From: Flammula alnicola
Lineage: Eukaryota > Basidiomycota > Agaricomycetes > Agaricales > Strophariaceae
NCBI GenBank assembly: GCA_015499995.1
Contig: JADNRV010000635.1
Location: 1 to 20,682 of the forward strand
Length of the DNA: 20,682 bases
Direction: 5' to 3'
Shown here in pieces: positions 10,672-20,277 of the stretch; the stretch's first letter is position 1; every line of letters begins with the position of its first letter. The notes under the pieces are model-generated. The model ran no database searches. It saw only the letters and a program-made list of their open reading frames with translations, and had not been told where the DNA came from. A program made the translations under genes and the position numbers.

Positions 10672-10960
10672 TTGCGGATTTGAGGGTTCAATGTTGGCCA
10701 AATTTTGTCCGTTCTATGCGGATTTGAGGGCTCTTTGAACCTGAACGTTGAACGTTGAACGTTGAAACGTTGAACCTTGACCGGCTTTTAGGGCCAGCTG
10801 GGCCGCAATGCCCTCGTGGCTATTTTAATTTACGGACTCTCATTCCCCCTCTATTAATAGTCTCCGCAAACAGTGGAAAATTGCCTTTCTTGGCTCCACA
10901 CGTGATACTTACCGTTCTCCGAAAATGCGGATTTGACGCCCAAATGGTTGCGGATTTGAG
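10672..10960 (+). repeat. Four dispersed copies of TGCGGATTTGA(G)
   Basis: Same-strand copies lie at about 10673–10684, 10717–10727, 10926–10936 and 10949–10960. There are two near each end of the inverted-repeat element. Subterminal repeats of this kind are common in DNA transposons as transposase-binding sites. Confidence 0.55.
10738..10778 (+). repeat. Short tandem array of TGAACGT-type units
   Basis: The stretch repeats GAACGTT/TGAAACGTT units about four to five times with small variation. It lies inside the inverted-repeat element, upstream of the laccase promoter. Confidence 0.7.
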
Positions 10961-11009
10961 AGCCAGAATTTGGCGATTCTGCAGTTATGGCGGGAGCTTT
11001 CCGGGTCCT

Positions 11010-12706
11010 AGCCAACGTCAATACGCATCTCCTAAATTTGTGTACAGCATCAATTAATCATCTTGTGAAACCGGACCTAGATGACGAGAGATCATTACCA
11101 TCCTTCACACATTGAAAGTTCCCCATAAAACCGGAAGAGAACAAAAGGTAACTGAGATTAATGCCAACATATTACGTGGTTCGAACAACGTTCGAAGATG
11201 TGGATATGTAAGATGATTTCTTCATCTTATCCCTTTCCGCTTCCTGAGCAAACATTATGCATAAAATAGTTTCTTTCAGAAGGAAATTTACCTTGAAAGC
11301 TAAACAAGGTAGAATGCAACAAATCTCATGTTTTGCGATCTTATTTGCACCTATACACGGTTCACTGTTTGAACATGATAATACGGTATTTAACTTTGTC
11401 CGTAGTTAGAGCGTCTATTTAAAGACTTATCGTTACGATACAGCAAGGGCAGAGCACTTAATCCAAACTTAATCACTTAGCCACTTAGGTTCACGCTGAT
11501 ATATGGGGGAAAGGGAAAGAATGAAAACTAGATTACTAGAGTATGCTCTCGTGTACAAGGGCCCAGGCCAATGCTACGCAGAGGATATGTAAACTACGTA
11601 GAAGTAACTAATACTATATCGTCGGCACGAGCGGAATGTTCTACGCCCGGTCATCTCGGCTTGTCAATGCCTTGATCACAACATACGGTACATATAGTCG
11701 TGATAGGCGTGAGAGGCTTGCTGAATGTCGGCCCTGGTACTCGAGTAGACTCACCCATATTGATGCAAAGCCCTGGGGTAATGAAACTTGATACCTGCTG
11801 GTGGATCAGAATGTACCTTAATTCCCCGAGGAGCGAAGTTCCTCTTGAGGTACATTGGTGGTATCCCCAAATGAATTCCGCCGAACACCGTGATAGAGAT
11901 CATTCAAAGAAAAGAGAGTTTTTGGCTTGCATGATTTGAACCTTCCGTTGAAACGGGCTGCATTGTTTTTTCTTTCTTTTCAGGTAGAGAAAATATGTCT
12001 CGACTAACACCTACCTGTTGGAATTCTTATGCCTTATGGTTCGCTTTTGGAGTCACTTTCTCGAATAGGAGATATTTTGAGGGATACAAACGCCCACTGT
12101 GTATTTGATTAAAAGCCTTCTGTAGATAAATGCAGCCAGTCATCCCGATTTACTTGCACTCGATCTGGTGTTCACATCAGGAACCTCATGGACAGAAGAA
12201 AGCACTCCGCGTTTAAATTCACAGACCACTACTAACTGTTGTGCCCCGCTATTATACAGATTTCGTCAGTCGGAGTGTGAATTGAGCCTCGTGCCTAGCG
12301 AAATAGTTGGCATAAAAGAACAGGATTAAGGCTCCAACCATAGAGTATACTATAGGTATAGACAAACTTGATTATATATACAGATACGCTATAATAATGG
12401 TGTTGTGCCGCAACGCGTTTGTGATCACATGCTTTATCTCGCTGCCTGACAGTGAAGGTGAAATACAAGCATGAGAGAAGCTTGCTGAAATGTTCGATCT
12501 TGGCACTTGGCTTTCAATCTTCAGGTAAGCGTCCGTACAAAGCCCCATGATTAAATTCTAATAACACAATAAACAAACACTCCTTATCAACACTGTTAGG
12601 ACTACTATCTACGAATGGATAAACTCTCCCACCCTTCGTGCTGCTCGGGTCACATTCTACAAGTAATAACATCCAGTTCGAACATCTCCGGAGTCGACGA
12701 TAGCGT
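11010..12706. other. Intergenic region with one exon-like stretch
   Basis: About 1.7 kb between the MITE-like element and the 3' end of the ene-reductase gene. The only coding-like stretch is on the minus strand at 11903–11755. It begins with ATG and ends at a good GTGAGT donor. I could not extend it into a gene. No RNA gene was recognised. Confidence 0.45.
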
Positions 12707-14016
12707 TTAATTTAAATTTGAAGGGCGAGCTTGAACTTCCGCAGACTCTGACTCTGCGAATGGATAATCAATGTATCCTACTTCCGTGCCTTCTACGTCA
12801 CCTGGAGTGTAGAATGTCTTCACGATGAAAGGTGCGAGTGGTATATTCTTCTGGAGCCGAGTTGCGAGATCGGGCTATGATGAGGGCGAGAATGAGATTG
12901 AGGTTTGTAATGATAGAAAGATAGCGAACAACTTACGTTTGAAATGTAATGTTTTCCAAATGCTATCAAGTCACCCTTGGTGTCGGCTCGCTCGATAGCA
13001 GTTTCTCTCGTATAATTTCCGCAAGTGATGAGCGGTCTTGGCGCCCAAATGTTGCGAATGAAATCGTTCGATTCCACTTCGCTAGGTGTGTCGGGCTCAA
13101 CGGCATGCACGTAGGAGATGTTGGGATAAGCTGCGCCGACACTACCGATGAAATGGCTGAATTGGGGCTTAGGATCCTTCATTTTCATGTCTAGAAAATC
13201 GTAGTGGTAAGCATCCAGAATTCATGAAATCGGTCGCGAGGAATCTTACTTTGGTATGTACCCCAGGGACTGATACGAATGGCGGTTCTCTCCTGCCCAA
13301 CTGCTTTCACAACCGCATCAACGACTTGCAATGCAAACTTGCTTCTGCCTTCCACGCTGCCGCCATATTCATCCGTGCGGTGGTTGCTGACATCCTGCAA
13401 GAACTGGTCAAGCAAGTATCCATTGGCGCAATGGACTTCGACGCCATCAAAGCCTGCTCCCTCTACAGCGTTCTTCGCCGCTTTGGCATACTGTTGGACA
13501 TAATCGTGGATTTCTGGGATGGTCAGCGCTCTCGGTGTCTCGTATTTCTCGCCAATGGGGATGGGCGATGGCGCGACGAGTTTGAATCCGTCCTCCTTCA
13601 GAACGGAAGGCGTTGCAGTTCTTCCGAGAGCCCACATTTGAAGGTATATGTACGACCCATTGGCATGAACAGCATCAGTGATCTGGGGATAATGTTAGAT
13701 CCTGATCGTGTACTAAAGTCAGGACTTCTTAACGCGGGCGCACCTCTTTCCATGCAGCTATCTGAGCATCACTCCAGATTCCCGGAACGTTGTCGTACCC
13801 CCCAGCTTGTGGCGATATAAAGGTCGCCTCCGTGATTACGAGACTACCAGGTCGACTTGATCTCTGAGAATAATATGTCTTCATGAGTGGATTGATGGGA
13901 ACGTGGTCCTTCTTTGTCCCTCGGTAGCGTGTCAACGGCGCGAGCACCACTCGGTGCTGGAGGATGTGCGCTCCAACCTTGATAGGCGCGAAGAGTTGAG
14001 AGGTTGAAGTGGACAT
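12707..14016 (-). CDS. Old Yellow Enzyme-type ene-reductase (FMN, 375 aa, 4 exons)
   Basis: Exons 14016..13744, 13682..13250, 13190..12937 and 12874..12707 join at GT–AG sites into 375 residues, normal for the OYE family. The N-terminal APIKVG and APLTRYR segments, the substrate-binding pair H175/N178 in HCANGYLLDQF, and EYGGSVEGR around residue 197 are all present. RISPWG (residues 227–232) and the FMN-phosphate segment GDLIAFGKHYISNPDL near the C-terminus are also present. Such enzymes use NAD(P)H to reduce activated C=C bonds of enones and other electrophiles in the cytosol. They are used in detoxification and sometimes in secondary metabolism. Start: the first in-frame ATG gives MSTSTSQLF; the codon two triplets upstream is TTG and was not used. 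The split codon at intron 2 gives Asn before MKMKDP, where Asp is more common. The gene is intact. Confidence 0.93.
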
Positions 14017-14112
14017 ATTCAACGTTGAAAACGTTGGATGTGTAGTCGAAATAGTAGCTTGAAAACCGATGATAAGGAGGTGCTGTTTTGAACATCGTTT
14101 GTCGTGGATTAG

Positions 14113-14120
14113 GTTTTATA
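14113..14120 (-). promoter_or_regulatory. TATA box of the ene-reductase gene
   Basis: TATAAAAC on the minus strand, within GGGTATAAAACC, lies about 97–104 bp upstream of the ATG at 14016. Confidence 0.5.
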
Positions 14121-14478
14121 CCCGGTCCACACATACTGGACAGCGCAGAGATATCGGTAACAGGTTGGTATCTCACGAACATATCTCTTGCCCTTGTCAC
14201 GATCGCGATACGTCAATCGTTGGCATGCATAAGCATAGTCAGCTCGGCCTCATCATTTCTCTCACAGTTGTACATCTCATCTAATCCGTGCTATATTTAG
14301 AACAGATTTACCCCAACAGGGCTCTGCTCGCCAACAAACCCGAATAAACACCTCGGTCCAATTCATTACTGGAGGTTATCTTACTAATATAATGAATCAT
14401 CAAGGTAGGTCCCCACCAAGGAAATACAAATATGAGAGGCACAATTATTAAGAAAGTCGGGTGAAATTATCTATCCCG

Positions 14479-14498
14479 GAACGCCCTGTTAGGCGTTC
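14479..14498. repeat. Perfect 7-bp hairpin (GAACGCC/GGCGTTC)
   Basis: GAACGCC and GGCGTTC pair perfectly around the loop CTGTTA. No gene is adjacent and the function is unknown. Confidence 0.5.
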
Positions 14499-15498
14499 TT
14501 GAAGGATTCGTCACTCGATTGCTAAGGACATATCCACATGTTTAAGGCTCAAGCGCCCAGCGGAACACTTGCATATGACGGTAGATGGTATTAGGAATGA
14601 GTCAATTTCCTGAGGGACATACTGAGGAACATAACGCAGAGGGTAGAATGCTAACGTTGTCACAATACTCCTTTGCTATGTTGATAATGGCATTAAATAT
14701 TCAACAAAGCACTGCCAGAAGGATTTAGGATAAATACGGGGTAAGGGGTTCGGAAAAAAAATTAACTCTGTCTCCCCGCTCGGAACACCCAGGTAAGTTC
14801 AAGTTGGACCTGCATCCGTACGGAATTATTTCTCAAAAACGAGGCTGTCATTGAGTACATTGCGCCGGTAGACCTAACAATTACGGGCTTCACGGTCAGT
14901 GAACTTCACTTTGGCCCGACGAGATTGGCGACGATATAGTCGCGAGAAGGCACGTTGCTTGCGTGCGTTCTAGAGCCGATGTAAGGAGTGATTTGATGCG
15001 AGATGCGAGTCATTGGCAAGCGGAGGCTGAGTGCATTCGCATTTATTGAGCCAAGTATGCGCACAAACATTTTTACACAAAGATGCCGATGAAGAGAGAC
15101 AAGTATTTGAGGGGCTGTATTCGCGTCTGTAAGAGATTAAGGATGTGAGGTAAAACAGGATAGATTGCATGATGCACACAAGTTGACGTGGCATGGTTCT
15201 CGCAAGAATTGGAATATAATATGTGGCGCAGATTTACGAAACAGTAGTCCATGAGCTGAGAAGTAGGAAGGGGGAGAAGGTAATCGACAGCGGTGTTTAA
15301 GAGAAAAAATTCTGTACACTACGGGAATTTGGAAAGGACATAATTACAAATTTACAATTACATTTTTCACCAAGTAATACGTCGAAGTTATTTGGGATTC
15401 AAGGACATCCATCAATTCAGTAAAGAGATTCTGTCCAAGTAAACGTCAGTGGATCATGCGAGAAAATATGTGCTTTCAGTGTCTTACGATGTCCGTCT

Positions 15499-16069
15499 TT
15501 AGGCTGGGCTAACGACAATGGAGTTGGTACCAGGGGTCCAGCAGAAGCCGTTATCCATGGGGGTGCCACAAGAGGACAACTGGTTGCAGCTACCGCCACA
15601 TCCCCCCTGATCGCAGAAAGCAACATTATTGGTTGCGGCGAGGCAATTAGTCCCCCATGCGTCAAGGCAGGTAGCTCCGCCACTGTAAACAGTGCAAGTC
15701 CCGCCACAGACATTGTCAACACGAGTGTCGCAGTAGGTGACAATCGTATTCAATGGGGCGCGCCGATCAATATTTTCATCGGTGATGGGGTCACCGATAA
15801 AAGTGAGCTTGGCATCGGTCGTCGCGAGCCAATTCTTGAATTCTGCGACTGATATTATATCGACAGCGGGAACCTTCAAGGTGACCTCGTCAGTAAACCA
15901 TCAAAATATTTGACATCGCTGAGTTGTACCGCAGCTCTTTCTGTCTGAAAAAATAACCGTCAGCATAGTTTTACAAGGTGAATGAATTATTCATGCTTAC
16001 TGCAGTCGGGGCAGCAGAGGCAGAGATCAAAGCTGCGAAGACGCTGAAGAACAGAGTAGAGAATTGCAT
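15499..16069 (-). CDS. Small secreted cysteine-rich protein, frameshifted in this sequence
   Basis: Exon 1 (16069..16001) encodes MQFSTLFFSVFAALISASAA and three more residues, a clear signal peptide. Intron 15945..16000 is GT–AG with a pyrimidine-rich end. Exon 2 runs 15944..15499. It starts in frame (ERAAVQLSDVKYFDG) but must shift by one base near 15895–15897 to enter the long downstream frame (DEVTLKVPAVDIISVAEF and onward). One T missing from a T run explains this. Mature length would be about 150 residues. The C-terminal half has ten cysteines in Gly/Thr-rich context (CGGTC, GGCGGSC), suggesting a disulphide-stabilised extracellular protein. I do not recognise a named domain. It looks like a fungal small secreted protein or possible effector-like protein, by inference only. 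The break could be a real lesion or a sequencing error. The rest of the gene shows no decay. Confidence 0.65.
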
Positions 16070-16102
16070 TGTGTGCTGAATGTCTTTGCTCGTCGTTGCC
16101 AA

Positions 16103-16110
16103 CCTTTATA
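16103..16110 (-). promoter_or_regulatory. TATA box of the cysteine-rich protein gene
   Basis: TATAAAGG on the minus strand lies 34–41 bp upstream of the ATG at 16069. That implies a very short 5' leader. Confidence 0.5.
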
Positions 16111-16536
16111 CTCATTTTCCTTACAACATGAATTTAGTGTTCTTCTCACTCTGTCACTGTTCGTTCTAGATTTTCGAACTTGTCACCGCTCGAGCGATTT
16201 TCAGATGTGAACCTGATCCCAAACTGAAATTCGATGAAACTGAAAACACATTATTTCAAACGATATGTTACACGGGTGATGATTTTAGTTAAGAACAGCT
16301 CACCGTCAGTCCATTGGCTGCAAAGTACTTTGATTTGACCTGCCAGTTATTCGTTTCATTTTTATAATAAATGCATAGGCCTACTAATATTTTTCATATC
16401 GTTTATTGTAGGGAACCTAAGGGCCAATTCAGATCTCTGGAATTATTCTTTCGAGATATGTATCAGGTCCTATAAAGTCCTCGAGGAACTGGACACCCTA
16501 TCCACTGCCAGCGGGTCTCATGAATCGTGTTTGCAC

Positions 16537-16605
16537 CTCGATCCTGCGGCTCGAGCCAGTGAAGAAGAGGTGCTTGCAGATCCTTGGTTCAATGGACTTG
16601 ATTAG
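16537..16605 (+). pseudogene. Possible relic of a protein kinase C-terminal segment
   Basis: One plus-strand frame reads LDPAARASEEEVLADPWF followed by NGLD and a TAG at 16603–16605. It closely resembles kinase subdomain XI (DP..RA..EEVL..PWF), including the invariant Arg. The frame is open a little upstream (to about 16470), but without other kinase motifs. No ATP-binding or catalytic-loop sequence was found in the ~400 bp to the left. It is probably a remnant of a kinase gene, or chance. Confidence 0.35.
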
Positions 16606-17054
16606 AATGCTTGGGACGACAAGCCATTTTGTCTACTTGAGTCTTGTCAACGTCTATGGTTCCCCATTGACAGTTGAACGTTGATGCATGATGTAGGATG
16701 ATCATATCTAAGTATCCTACCCCAGCTCATGTATTAATAATTCATTCGATCAAGGCACCCTTTGAAAGTTAGACCTCATCGTATTGCAGTGCAGTCAAGA
16801 GTATAGTATAGTACTGCTGTGTTAAAGCGAGGTGCAGCTTGGGCAAAGCTTCCCCCCGGGGTCCCGGCCCGGAAGACCGTGCGTGCGCTTTGTTCTTGGC
16901 ACGCAGCGAAAATCAAAATCGAATTCAAAATCAAACGTCGATCTTTCCCATATAACATTTTCGCAAATGCAACCCCTCCCCCACCCCCAATTCCTCCTCG
17001 AACTTCTTACCACCACTCACAAGCGTTTTCTGTTAACGATAAACGAAAAGAGAT
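16606..17054. promoter_or_regulatory. Upstream region of the ACR3 gene
   Basis: This is the presumed promoter. It contains a GTATA/GTATAG run near 16801–16812, a CCCCGGGG palindrome at 16854–16861 in a GC-rich patch, and the shared A-rich motif at 16920–16936. A TATAAC at about 16951 and a C-rich tract near 16971–16987 follow. Which of these matter is not shown by the sequence. Confidence 0.45.
16920..16936 (+). promoter_or_regulatory. Shared motif CGAATTCAAAATCAAAC, ACR3 copy
   Basis: This 17-mer lies about 119 bp upstream of the ACR3 start. It is identical to the reverse complement of 18854–18870 upstream of ArsH. Similarity continues on one side, making about 26 matches in 30. Confidence 0.45.
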
Positions 17055-18551
17055 ATGCTTGAAGAGAAAGTTAGCAGTGCGAGGTCGACATGTGTGCCCT
17101 CTGTTCCTGAGGTGCGCAGTGATCACCTCGCTGCGTTGCATGTGCAGCCGCCGAGTATGCTCTTCGCCTTCTCTGTGTGCGTATGATATTGCTAACCTTT
17201 GGTGTCCGCATAGAGCCGTTCCAGGAGCTAAGCATCCTAGACAAGCTCCTCTCGCCGTTCGTCCTGCTGGCGATGATCATAGGCGTCATCGTAGGCGAGT
17301 TCGCACCTAGCGTGCGGGATAAGCTCGATACGGTCAAGTTCCACAGCGTCTCCGTCCGTACGTCCTTACAATTGTTATCCTTCTTCCTGTCCTGTAGCAT
17401 ACCCACGGTCTTATCTTTGCGCTTACAGCGATAGCGATTGGCCTCATCGTCATGATGTGGCCGGCTCTCACCAAAGTGCAATACGAGACCCTGCCCTCGA
17501 TATTCCGCACGTCGCGGTTGTGGAAACACATCGGCATCTCTTTCGGCCTCAACTGGCTACTAGGGCCCTTCGTCATGCTCGCCCTCGCATGGGCCACGCT
17601 GCCCGACCTGCCTGGCTACCGCACGGGCGTCATCATGGTCGGCATCGCCAGGTGCATTGCGATGGTGGTAATTTGGAACGACTTGGCCAGAGGCAACGCA
17701 GAGTATTGTGCCATTCTGGTGGTGATTAATGCGGTGTTGCAGATTGCGCTGTTCAGCCCGTTTTCGGTGTTGTTCATCAATGTTATTGGGCGCGGTAGTG
17801 CGCAGGGCGGCGTGCATGTGGATTATGGAAATGCTGCAATCTCGGTGTTGATCGTGAGTGGTCTGGTTCTGTTCTATGTTGTTCATGGACGATGCTGATG
17901 ATTTCCTTTTCTGCTGGTACAGTACTTGGGCATACCGCTCGTCGCGGGCATCACAACACGCTACACCGTCATCTTCGCCACGAGCAAGCACTTCTTCGAG
18001 AAGAAGTTTCTGCCTGTCTTCTCCCCATTTGCGTTGTTAGGCCTGTTGTACACTATCATCGTCCTATTCGCGTACCAGGGACACAGGATCATCCATAACC
18101 TCGGGCCCGTGTTCAGGGTGTTCGTACCGCAGATATTGTACTTCATCATCATGTGGAACGGGACATTTTTCCTCATTCATTGGCTCTCGAGGAGGGAGAC
18201 AGCGGAGCCGGGCAAGAAGGTGTTTGGGTATGAGATGGCGGTCGTGCAGGCATTTACGGCTGCTAGTAATAATTTTGTGCGTATCCAACTCCCTCTTATT
18301 CACATTCTTAGATTAACCAATGCTTTTGCTTTTGCTTTTGCCTTTGTCCCGTTGCGTAGGAATTGGCGATTGCGGTGGCGATTGCTGTGTATGGCGTTAA
18401 TTCGGAGCAAGCACTCGCTGCTACTATTGGGCCGCTGACGGAGGTGCCGGTATTGTTGGGCCTGACATGGGTTGCACTGTATTTGCGGAAAAAACTTAAT
18501 TGGGAGAGCAAGAAGAAGCTGGAATATATACAGTCTGAGAAGTCTGCGTAG
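17055..18551 (+). CDS. ACR3: ACR3-family arsenite efflux transporter (404 aa, 5 exons)
   Basis: Exons 17055..17154, 17214..17357, 17429..17853, 17923..18276 and 18360..18551 join at GT–AG sites into 404 residues. After a ~35-residue hydrophilic N-terminus comes [17 protein letters not shown], then the ACR3 core: [51 protein letters not shown] and [12 protein letters not shown]. The family's essential Cys (C157) and the conserved Glu in the TEVP segment (E369) are both present. Some ten membrane segments are expected. ACR3 proteins export arsenite (some also antimonite) at the plasma membrane, or the vacuole in some fungi. The first intron was placed at the GTATGC donor at 17155, because it alone gives the correct phase into [11 protein letters not shown] shorter start at ATG 17183, without that intron, is a weaker alternative. 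The fourth intron carries a CTTTTG/GCTTTT run. ArsH follows on the same strand. Confidence 0.93.
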
Positions 18552-19029
18552 GTGGAGGGACATTGGTGTTCTATTAGAGTCGTTTTGTTTGTTTCTTAGT
18601 AAGGGTGGAACATATATTACCTTTGTACTAGTCTAGAATGACCGTTATTCACTTTTCTTTTGCTTTGCACCCGTCCCTGTTAGAGGGCTTATGTACAGTT
18701 CGATAAAACAGTTCACTTGATCACATTGTTAAGCAAAAAATCCGTGCAAAATCGTAGAAAAAGTGGCCTGTTCGTTACTCGTGGGAGAGCGCCTTGCACG
18801 TTTGCACTATGATCGAAGTTGGGTGAATCGATTATATAAGCGTAAATATTTGAGTTTGATTTTGAATTCGAATTTGAATTTGAGGATCGGGGTAGTTGAT
18901 TTTCAATGTTGTTCTGGATTTTGCATGTACTCGCAGATCCGCTTGCTTCAGAAGACCCGGCTTTTTAGTTCGTTGTGCATTGCACTCACCCAGCACCCAT
19001 CGGCTCTTGCACGCACAAAACGAGGAATA
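18552..19029 (+). promoter_or_regulatory. ACR3–ArsH intergenic region with ArsH promoter
   Basis: These 478 bp hold the ACR3 3' end and the ArsH promoter. TATATAAG at 18834–18841 is a good TATA box, about 190 bp before the ArsH ATG. The shared motif lies just downstream of it at 18854–18870, so probably at or near the transcription start or in the leader. Confidence 0.5.
18854..18870 (-). promoter_or_regulatory. Shared motif CGAATTCAAAATCAAAC, ArsH copy (inverted)
   Basis: On the minus strand this is an exact 17-bp match to the ACR3 upstream copy. The surrounding GAATTTGAATTTGA words extend the similarity to about 30 nt. Both copies are built of short A/T-rich words, so chance similarity is more likely than for a complex sequence. 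Confidence 0.45.
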
Positions 19030-20141
19030 ATGACTCCCGCTCATCCCCAAATTGATGCTCCGAAAAGCGCTACTGAAGTAGCTCGGATGACGGACGAAGA
19101 CGTCGAGACGAGATACCGGCCCTTCAGGATTTTCTCGCCTCAAGACAGTGCGGATTGGGTCTCTGGACTAGAGTTGGATACCGTTCGGGAGATGGTCGCG
19201 ATGAATTTGTCGAAGCAAATCAAAATATTGGTGCTATATGGCAGTCTGCGCACTAGGTTGGCCGTCCTTTCACATATCCCAAAGTTTGTTGGCAGGCTCT
19301 GACGCGTCGCATATGCATTTCAGATCATTTTCCCGCCTGACTGCCTTCGAAGCGTCTCGAATCCTCTCAAGGCTCGGGGCTGACGTCCGCGTCTTTAACC
19401 CCACTGGACTTCCCATTAAAGACGACAAGTCCGAGGGGCACCCAAAAGTCATGGAGCTCCGGGCCCTTAGCGAATGGTCCGATGGGCATCTCTGGTGCAG
19501 TCCTGAACAGCACGGAACTGTTACGGCTGTATTTAAAAACCAGAGTGAGGACGTTCTAATCCTACGAGAGCTTGACATACTTACACACTTTTCGTAGTTG
19601 ACTGGATACCGCTCGCCACCGGGTCTGTTAGACCTACTCAAGGACGCACACTGGCTATATGTCAAGTGAATGGCGGTTCACAGTCGTTTAATACGGTCAA
19701 TGTGTTGCGCTTGCTTGGGCGGTGGATGCGGATGTGGACGGTTGGTGCCCTATCTATCTCTCGTCATTCTGCATTGACACACACTTAACAAAAGATTCCA
19801 AATCAGTCCAGCATTCCGAAGGCCTGGACACAGTATACACCGGATGATAGGTTGATGCCGTCTGGGAATAGGGATAGACTTGTGGGTTAGTACCGCCCAT
19901 ATTGCTCAGATGAAAAAATTCCTGAACACTAATCATTCATTTTGGTTCAGACGTGTGCGAAGAGCTCGTAAAGACAACGATCCTCCTTCGGCCTCACACA
20001 GAACTTCTTAATGACCGCTTTTCGGAGCGGAAAGAGAAACGGGAGCATGGACAATTGAGAACACAAGCAATGGTAGAAGCGGATAAGGCGAAAGAAGCCG
20101 AACGGAAGGAAATTGAAAAATCTGCGAAACATCACACTTAG
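19030..20141 (+). CDS. arsH: ArsH, NADPH-dependent FMN reductase of arsenic resistance (290 aa, 5 exons)
   Basis: Exons 19030..19256, 19324..19544, 19598..19740, 19795..19885 and 19951..20141 join at GT–AG sites into 290 residues. The flavodoxin-like FMN site GSLRTRSFSR spans residues 71–80 and is itself split by intron 1. Family blocks follow in order: [86 protein letters not shown] and [16 protein letters not shown]. The charged, Lys/Glu-rich C-terminal tail is typical. ArsH proteins are NADPH:FMN oxidoreductases. Bacterial members oxidise trivalent organoarsenicals and reduce quinones or produce peroxide; which activity applies here is inferred. The start is the ATG giving MTPAHPQ. The open frame upstream of it is 5' leader. 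Placement right after ACR3 supports an arsenic role. Confidence 0.93.
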
Positions 20142-20277
20142 ACATGCATTTTATTTAATATCCTTCACCAGCCCTATGAAGTAAAGGGCTGCTATAAGTA
20201 ATCGGCTATAAAAAACCACCCAGCTCCTAGCTGGTAACGCACTCTCCAATATTCATATACATATCCGCCCACCAGGA

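Larger units (their letters stand above)
10631..11009. mobile_element. Candidate MITE-like element with 20-bp terminal inverted repeats
   Basis: The left end, 10631–10650 (AGGACCCGGGAGGCTCCCGC), matches the reverse complement of the right end, 10990–11009, at 18 of 20 positions. The 379 bp between them hold no plausible protein. They contain four direct copies of TGCGGATTTGA and a GAACGTT tandem array. I found no clear target-site duplication. The left flank reads GGGGTGACG and the right flank AGCCAACGTC. The size, the termini and the lack of coding content fit a non-autonomous DNA transposon. Its inner end is about 160 bp upstream of the laccase start. Confidence 0.5.
14017..15498. other. 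Intergenic region, no gene recognised
   Basis: This spans the ene-reductase promoter to the 3' end of the cysteine-rich protein gene. Minus-strand frames at 14970–15194 and 15137–15319 are short and lack motifs. The only structure I noted is a small hairpin at 14479–14498. Confidence 0.5.

Noticed and set aside
10755..11057. 100-codon plus-strand frame across the MITE-like element
   Set aside because: Starts at TTG inside a tandem repeat and shows no transposase or other motif.
11925..11965. GATTTGAACC, resembling the T-arm of a tRNA on the minus strand
   Set aside because: No matching acceptor stem, D-arm or anticodon arm at the right distance.
13224..13820. 198-codon plus-strand frame
   Set aside because: Antisense to the ene-reductase exon 2.
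16819..17310. 163-codon plus-strand frame
   Set aside because: Wrong frame across the ACR3 promoter, first exon and intron. It is basic and low complexity, with no motif.
17183..17357. Unspliced ACR3 start at ATG 17183
   Set aside because: Possible, but it reads through a sequence with a branch-point-like GCTAAC and a CATAG acceptor. The spliced model from 17055 gives a better N-terminus.
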